The position numbers and the translations under genes are program-made. From positions 14,419,365 to 14,479,364 of the forward strand of contig NC_087082.1 in NCBI RefSeq assembly GCF_026151205.1: a stretch of DNA of 60,000 nt. Direction: 5' to 3'. Below are positions 11,601 to 20,600 of the stretch, piece after piece. The first letter of the stretch is position 1. Every line of letters starts with the position of its first letter. Below the pieces are notes generated by a model that saw only the letters and a program-made list of their open reading frames with translations, did no database searches and was not told the origin of the DNA. The DNA is from Bolinopsis microptera (Eukaryota; Ctenophora; Tentaculata; Lobata; Bolinopsidae).

Positions 11601-14600
11601 CCGTGTAGTGTGCCGGGACCACTCTCCCATCAATTTTCCTTTCTCCACGGTTGCTACAACTAACCAGGGCCTCAACGATATCATCGGACCTGACCTTAAC
11701 GGCCACGTCTCCGAGGTAAGCTTCCAAACGTTGAGCATTTCCAATGCTATTTATAAATAGTTCAATGGCCTGGTATCCTTATGATAACCTAAAAGTAGTT
11801 GTGAAGTATTATATATTTTGACTCCTACTCTCCTAATACTGCTATTGTTTCAGGTGTATAAGATAACGTCGTCTCATTTGATTGGGCTGCTGAAGAAGAA
11901 GTATTTGTTGTGTGAGCATCTCACTGCTATCAGGGACTATCTCTTGCTCGGCCAGGTTAGCCTCTCACAGTAATTAGTCACTTAATTAATATATAATTAA
12001 TAAAACATTAATAGTAAAATTTAAAAATGCTGAATGTACTGCACCTAGTATATTTCATAATAATTATAAAAATAACAAATGATAACTTTAAATACAAACC
12101 TTGCCACTTCATGATCTTGATTGAAGGATGACTTCTTATTATTCTGAATGACTATTTCAGGGTGATTTTATCCAACATCTTATGGATCTGATTTGTAAGG
12201 ATCTGTCCGGATTGTCCAGTTCTCTCCAAACTTCCATGCTCCAGTCTAAACTAGAGGTATGATATTAAATTATAATATTTTGATGATTTAACTAATGCTA
12301 TCAGCTATATATCAGCTATATATCAGCTATACCTATATAGTATATATCACTATGTAAGTATCATTATCAGTTCAATTGCGTGAATCCTCCATCTGCGAAA
12401 AACCCAAAACCGCTCTCCTGTTACTTCAACAAGTTTCTCGTGGTTAATGATTGTGTATTTTCTATTTTAGTTCGATCAGCTAACGGCACTAACACAATAT
12501 GACACTCCCACAGACGGCGCAGCGTGCAACAAACGCGCAGTACCACAACGTGGACGTTATCCGGCGTTACTAACACATGACACTCCCACAGACCGCGCAG
12601 CGTGCAACAAACGCGCAGTACCACAACGTGGACGTTATACTAACACGTGACACTCCCACAGACCGCGCAGCGTGCAACAAACGCGCAGTACCACAACGTG
12701 GACGTTATCCGGCGTGTGAGTGTGATTAAGTTGGAGGAGAGTGGTGGAGATACGGGCTGGGATGTGTTTACTATAGACTACGTGCTGAACTGCCCGCTCA
12801 CTGTCATTGTTAATCAGGACAGTAGGGAAACTTACCTCTGTATATTCAGGTTAGGTGGCAGGGAAACTTACCTCTGTATATTCAGGTTAGGTGGCAGGGA
12901 AACTTACCTCTGTATATTCAGGTTAGGTGGCAGGGAAACTTACCTCTGTATATTCAGGTTAGGTGGCAGGGAAACTTACCTCTGTATATTCAGGTTAGGT
13001 GGCAGGGAAACTTACCTCTGTATATTCAGGTTAGGTGGCAGGGAAACTTACCTCTGTATATTCAGGTTAGGTGGCAGGGAAACTTACCTCTGTATATTCA
13101 GGTTAGGTGGCAGGGAAACTTACCTCTGTATATTCAGGTTAGGTGGCAGGGAAACTTACCTCTGTATATTCAGGTTAGGTGGCAGGGAAACTTACCTCTG
13201 TATATTCAGGTTAGGTGGCAGGGAAACTTACCTCTGTATATTCAGGTTAGGTGGCAGGGAAACTTACCTCTGTATATTCAGGTTAGGTGGCAGGGAAACT
13301 TACCTCTGTATATTCAGGTTAGGTGGCAGGGAAACTTACCTCTGTATATTCAGGTTAGGTGGCAGGGAAACTTACCTCTGTATATTCAGGTTAGGTGGCA
13401 GGGAAACTTACCTCTGTATATTCAGGTTAGGTGGCAGGGAAACTTACCTCTGTATATTCAGGTTAGGTGGCAGGGAAACTTACCTCTGTATATTCAGGTT
13501 AGGTGGCAGGGAAACTTACGTTACCTCTGTATATTCAGGTTAGGTGGCAGGGAAACTTACCTCTGTATATTCAGGTTAGGTGGCAGGGAAACTTACCTCT
13601 GTATATTCAGGTTAGGTGGCAGGGAAACTTACCTCTGTATATTCAGGTTAGGTGGCAGGGAAACTTACCTCTGTATATTCAGGTTAGGTGGCAGGGAAAC
13701 TTACCTCTGTATATTCAGGTTAGGTGGCAGCAGGGAAACTTACCTCTGTATATTCAGGTTAGGTGGCAGGGAAACTTACCTCTGTATATTCAGGTTAGGT
13801 GGCAGGGAAACTTACCTCTGTATATTCAGCTTAGGTGGCAGGGAAACTTACCTCTGTATATTCAGGTTAGGTGGCAGGGAAACTTACCTCTGTATATTCA
13901 GGTTAGGTGGCAGGGAAACTTACCTCTGTATATTCAGGTTAGGTGGCAGGGAAACTTACCTCTGTATATTCAGGTTAGGTGGCAGGGAAACTTACCTCTG
14001 TATATTCAGGTTAGGTGGCAGGGAAACTTACCTCTGTATATTCAGGTTAGGTGGCAGGGAAACTTACCTCTGTATATTCAGGTTAGGCGGCAGGGAAACT
14101 TACCTCTGTATATTCAGGTTAGGCAGCAGGGAAACTTACCTCTGTATATTCAGGTTAGGTGGCAGAGAAACTTACCTCTGTATATTCAGGTTAGGTGGCA
14201 GGGAAACTTACCTCTGTATATTCAGGTTAGGTGGCAGGGAAACTTACCTCTGTATATTCAGGTTAGGTGGCAGGGAAACTTACCTCTGTATATTCAGGTT
14301 AGGTGGCAGGGAAACTTACCTCTGTATATTCAGGTTAGGTGGCAGGGAAACTTACCTCTGTATATTCAGGTTAGGTGGCAGGGAAACTTACCTCTGTATA
14401 TTCAGGTTAGGTGGCAGGGAAACTTACCTCTGTATATTCAGGTTAGGTGGCAGGGAAACTTACCTCTGTATATTCAGGTTAGGTGGCAGGGAAACTTACC
14501 TCTGTATATTCAGGTTAGGTGGCAGGGAAACTTACCTCTGTATATTCAGGTTAGGTGGCAGGGAAACTTACCTCTGTATATTCAGGTTAGGTGGCAGGGA

Positions 14601-17600
14601 AACTTACCTCTGTATATTCAGGTTAGGTGGCAGGGAAACTTACCTCTGTATATTCAGGTTAGGTGGCAGGGAAACTTACCTCTGTATATTCAGGTTAGGT
14701 GGCAGGGAAACTTACCTCTGTATATTCAGGTTAGGTGGCAGGGAAACTTACCTCTGTATATTCAGGTTAGGTGGCAGGGAAACTTACCTCTGTATATTCA
14801 GGTTAGGTGGCAGGGAAACTTACCTCTGTATATTCAGGTTAGGTGGCAGGGAAACTTACCTCTGTATATTCAGGTTAGGTGGCAGGGAAACTTACCTCTG
14901 TATATTCAGGTTAGGTGGCAGGGAAACTTACCTCTGTATATTCAGGTTAGGTGGCAGGGAAACTTACCTCTGTATATTCAGGTTAGGTGGCAGGGAAACT
15001 TACCTCTGTATATTCAGGTTAGGTGGCAGGGAAACTTACCTCTGTATATTCAGGTTAGGTGGCAGGGAAACTTACCTCTGTATATTCAGGTTAGGTGGCA
15101 GGGAAACTTACCTCTGTATATTCAGGTTAGGTGGCAGGGAAACTTACCTCTGTATATTCAGGTTAGGTGGCAGGGAAACTTACCTCTGTATATTCAGGTT
15201 AGGTGGCAGGGAAACTTACCTCTGTATATTCAGGTTAGGTGGCAGGGAAACTTACCTCTGTATATTCAGGTTAGGTTACCTCTGTATATTCAGGTTAGGT
15301 TACCTCTGTATATTCAGGTTAGGTGGCCGAGATGTGTTGTAGCTGTTTCAAAAATTGTGACGTTTATAGGTTAATGAATTATACTGCGGTTATTTTAATA
15401 ACTTAAGGTTCAAATAATATGTACAGTATGTTGCTGTTTTGTAGAATAATTGTAGCAAATACTCTAAAAGACACTTACAGGATGCTGTGGAAAACTAAGC
15501 GGATAGAGCACGGTCTGAGGAGAATGTGGGGCAAAACAGCCACCTGGGACAGAACACTACCCCACATTGTGGGGGACATCAGGGAGTTTAGACACCAGAT
15601 AAACATAATCTGCTGTGAAATGCAGCACTTCATATCACAGGTTACTATGGTTACTAGCACTTCATATCACAGGTTACTATGGTTACTAGCACTTCATATC
15701 ACAGGTTACTAGGGTTACTAGCACTTCATATCACAGGTTACTATGGTTACTAGCACTTCATATCACAGGTTACTATGGTTACTAGCACTTCATATCACAT
15801 GTTACTATGGTTACTAGCACTTCATATCACAGGTTGCTATGGTTACTAGCACTTCATATCACAGGTTACTATGGTTACTAGCACTTCATATCACAGGTTA
15901 CTATGGTTACTAGCACTTCATATCACAGGTTACTATGGTTACTAGCACTTCATATCACAGGTTACTATGGTTACTAGCACTTCATATCACAGGTTACTAT
16001 GGGTACTAGCTTGTGGTTATTATTTTTACAAAGGTATAGTACAGGGAAATCCGTCTGAAAAAATCGATCTGCTGACACACGAAGCTTTCATAGGATTTTT
16101 GACGTTTTTGAGTCCCATTAGGTGCCCTTTATGGCTAACCAACTTTTCCAAACTTTTCCACGTGGCTTAAGGCCGCTTTTTGCCACTTTACCACTTTTTA
16201 CCACCTTTCTTGTTTGTCAAATATCTTTAGTTGTGAACATCGTAAAAGGTTGCGAATCAATCGAGTGTGTTCATATTATCAGGAAGAAAAACTTTTGTTC
16301 TAACAATTTTTACGTCAGATAATAAGTTAATTGGATCAATTAACCAATTAGCAAAATTCTAAACATTTTTTATTGGCTAAAAATGATCGGAATAGCTTAA
16401 AACACGGAGAAAAGTAGTTTTTAGAAAAAATTTGAAAATTTTTCACTTACATTTTTTTTTCGAGACTTCGAAAAATTTCGAAAATTCAAAATATTTTTTT
16501 CCGCCAAAAGTGATCAAATTGCATGAAACGCGGAGAAAAATGGTTTTCAAAAAAAAACTTAGTCAATTTTTCGTTTCAAGAATACTTAAATCACCAATAT
16601 TTGTAGTTGGAGTTTAGTAAATCTCGGCAGATTTTAGTAATAATCAGGAATTACTAACTCTAAGTGGAAAGGTCTGAAACTGAAAAACGTTAAGTTTAAC
16701 CATACGATCGTGATATAAGAGTTTCATAACTAATTACAATTTCATAACTAATTACAATTGCATAGTAAATATGGTTACTACTCCTATATATCATATTATT
16801 TGATTGGTATTCGATTTCTGATTATTTCTCTAGGAATATGATTATTATATCTCAATTTGGCTTTAGGTAGGGTGCCCCGCTAAAAGAACTGGATTCTTCC
16901 AGGAAGCATCCCGTGCACACACCTTGGTCTACATATATATTAAATTATTAACCATTCATTCTGTATGTGCACGAAAACTTATTTCAATCAATACAGCCTT
17001 ATCGATTTTCACAGAAACTGCACCAATGGCACAGTCAAGATCGAAACGATAGCCTGCTGTACTGTCATTTTATTGATTTCAATGATGAATCAGTGGGGTT
17101 AAGATTTGTAATAAATAAAACCTCTCTGTACCGTCAATTGTGCTAATCTAAACCGGCCTACCTGTATTACCAGACCTCTTCTTTTCCTCAACAATCAAAC
17201 CGAGTTGTTCATATCGCATTTGGTGGGTGATGTAAACTAAGTAGTAATACATATCGAGCTATATTCAATCACAATACGACACAATGCAACACGTGTATAT
17301 TATATTATGGCCCTTAATGAGGTATATGAAATGTTCTATACCGTACACTTCTCGTTTCTCCCGTGAGAGGCCCGATATGGAGAGGTTTTACAGTATATCA
17401 CGAAAATGTCTACTTGGTCTCATGGCTCTTTGACAGCTCAAAGAAGGCAAGAAAAGACCAAAAAGCTTAGAATGTCAACTCGCAAGAGCGGGCTACCGGA
17501 CAACTGAACCCAATTTAGACATTTAGATTAACCCTAACTCTAACCCTAACCCTAACCCTAACCCTAACCTTAACCCTAACCAATTAAGCTGATTGGTTAG

Positions 17601-20600
17601 TGGGAACTAGGTTCAATTGGGTTCAGTTGTCAGTCTTCGATCTGTCCCACATTAATCCCGAGCTGATCATCATGGGCCCCGAATATCCTGCGGGAAGAAC
17701 CTGTATTTTTACTTCACGACGTCCGGATTTCAAATCAACATCCTCAATAACATTAACAATCCTTCCTGATCAGGATCTGTCTCTATTAGCAATTTCAAAA
17801 ATATCCTGACTCTCGTGGAACATTTCACTGAATTAATTATTACCGGTTCTTTACTACCCCTTGCCCAACACTGTACTCGTATCTAAATCTTACCCTTTCC
17901 CGTATGTTACCCTTGTTGATTTTACTTTTAGCCGACCCTGACATATGGGGGTGATTTGAGGTATCCTGCAAATGAAGCGGTATGCAGTACAATACAAAAC
18001 AGTTACAGTAGATGTTGGAAGGTGTATTTACACTTGCTTCCTGGACCTGGCTGTTCCTCAGTTTCCCTGATCTGTTCTTGCCCTTCTTCGAACTGTAAAT
18101 GGGCCATGAGACCAAGTAGACTTTTTCGTGATAAACTGTAAAAACCTCTCTATACCGGGTTTCTCACGGTATAAAGCGTTTCATAAACCTCATTAAGAGC
18201 CATATAATATACACGTACTGTGTCGTATTGTGATTGAATATAGCTCGATATGTATTACTACTTAGTTTACATCACCCACCAAATGCGATATGAACAACTC
18301 GGTTTGATTGTTGAGGAAAAGAAGAGGTCTGGTAATACAGGTAGGCCGGTTTAGATTAGCACAATTGACGGTACAGAGAGGTTTTATTTATTACAAATTT
18401 GATTATCTTAACCCCACTGATTCATCATTGAAATCAATAAAATGACAGTACAGCAGGATATCGTTTCGATCTTGACTGTGCCATTGGTGCAGTTTCTGTG
18501 AAAATCGATAAGGCTGTATTGTAATTAGTTATGAAACTCTTATATCGCGATCGTATGGTTAAACTTAACGTTTTTCAGTTTCAGACCTTTCCACTTAGAG
18601 TTAGTAATTCCTGATTATTACTAAAATCTGCCGAGATTTACTAAACTCCAACTACAAATATTGGTGATTTAAGTATTCTTGAAACGAAAAATTGACTAAG
18701 TTTTTTTTGAAAATCATTTTTCTCCGCGTTTCATGCAATTTGATCACTTTTGGCGGTAAAAATTGTTAGAACAAAAGTTTTTCTTCCTGATAATATGAAC
18801 ACACTCGATTGATTCGCAACCTTTTACGATGTTCACAACTAAAGATATTAGACAAACAAGAAAGGTGGTAAAAAGTGGTAAAGTGGCAAAAAGTGGCCTT
18901 AAGCCACGTGGAAAAGTTTGGAAAAGTTGGTCAGCCATAAAGGGCACCTAATGGGACTCAAAAACGTCAAAAAACCTCTGAAAGCTTCGTGTGTCAGCAG
19001 ATCGATTTTTTCAGACGGATTTCCCTGTACTAGTAGGTTTATCTGATGACTTAAGTAACTGGCAGTAGTAGTTACTTTTTAATAAAACAAATATTTAATA
19101 AAACAAATATTTATTTTTACGGCACAATCAAACAATATCAATAATAAATAAATCAGGGGAGGTTTGAAGAGGTTTCAAGTGCCGAAGGCCACTGCTTATC
19201 TTTAGGATTTGAGAGTGACCTGTGCTTGAAACCCCCTCAACCATCCACTACGTCAATATATTTGTTATACAAATATAGAAAAATATAATAATATAAAATT
19301 ACTTATTGGTTTAGTTTGGTGACATAGATAGGAGAGCCCAGTTGAGTTTTAGTTTAGGTTTAGGTTTTAAATTATAGTTTAAAAGGTTAGCCATGTTTCA
19401 TGGCAGAGAGAGATATCATGTGTGCAGAGCCGTACCACTGGTTATTATCCAGCTGTAGTAGGCATTCTGGTGGAACTTTGGTAACGAGCTAGTAGTTACT
19501 AGATCAGTAACTAGTTACTAAATTAGTAACTAGCTAGTAGTTAGTTAGCTGTTTAACTTTCAGGTACAATACTACATTAACTTTGAAGTGTTGGAATGCT
19601 CGTGGAAGGAGTTGGAGAATGCTGTAGACACAGCTGAGAATCTGGACCATATCATTGAGGCCCACAAGAGGTTCCTAGGCATAGTGAGTGAGCGACTCAT
19701 GCTCAACCAGGAGCATCTACAGGTTTATTAGTTTATTAAATTAGTTAATTAGTTAATTAGTCAATTAGTTAATTTAATCATTGAGGCCCACAAGAGGTTC
19801 CTAGGGATAGTGAGTGAGCGACTCATGCTCAACCAGGAGCATCTACAGGTGAACTAGTCAATTAACTAATTAACTAATTAGTTAATTAGTTAATTAAATC
19901 ATTGAGGCGCACAAGAGGTTCCTAGGGATAGTGAGTGAGCGACTCATGCTCAACCAGGAGCATCTACAGGTTAATTAGTTAATTAAATTAGTTTATTACG
20001 TTTATTTGTAGTGATAACAGAGGCACATATTAGGTGCGGTAAAAATCGAAATTATGCGGTACCGCACCCGACTATAAAGGTAAAATGTGCGGTAAGGTGC
20101 GGTAAATTTTTACCAATTATGCGGCGAATGTGCGACGATTTTTTCGAAATTTGTGCGGGAATTGTGCGGTTTTCATTTGTATTTTCTGAAGGACTTTGGA
20201 AATTCTAAACGTATAACCGCCGCTCTTATCAAAAATAGGTCTGTTTATGTGTTACTGAGGGTGTAGTTCTTTACTATGTCCATGATTGAACCTATATTGA
20301 GATTCAGTTATCTGAGAACAGTGACTTGATCTGGTAGAGATCAGGAGACAGTTATTTGAAGACGCCTCTTGAGTCTTGATAGAGTCGATCAGATCCCATG
20401 CGTGATCGCAAATATGTGACACGCTTGTTGGCATTGATCGTCAGTACTTGTAAACCATTTGATCCAAGATCCATTAAGCCCACTATAAAGCCAACGCTAC
20501 AACGAATAGAGCTCATTACCCGATAAAAAGGGCTGCAGGTATGATCGAAGTACGGTAACGACGAGGGTTCCATAACGGCCTGGGTCACGGTCCCGAAAGG

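Noticed and set aside
12647-15374. Two long ORFs (298 and 623 codons) with 12-residue repeats
   Set aside because: They come from the 36-bp donor array. Only the first part, up to 12849, is a GCP3 exon.
16122-16322. Small ORF present in both arms of the foldback element (also 18744-18947)
   Set aside because: Arms are inverted copies of each other, so identity is expected. No transposase motif was seen.
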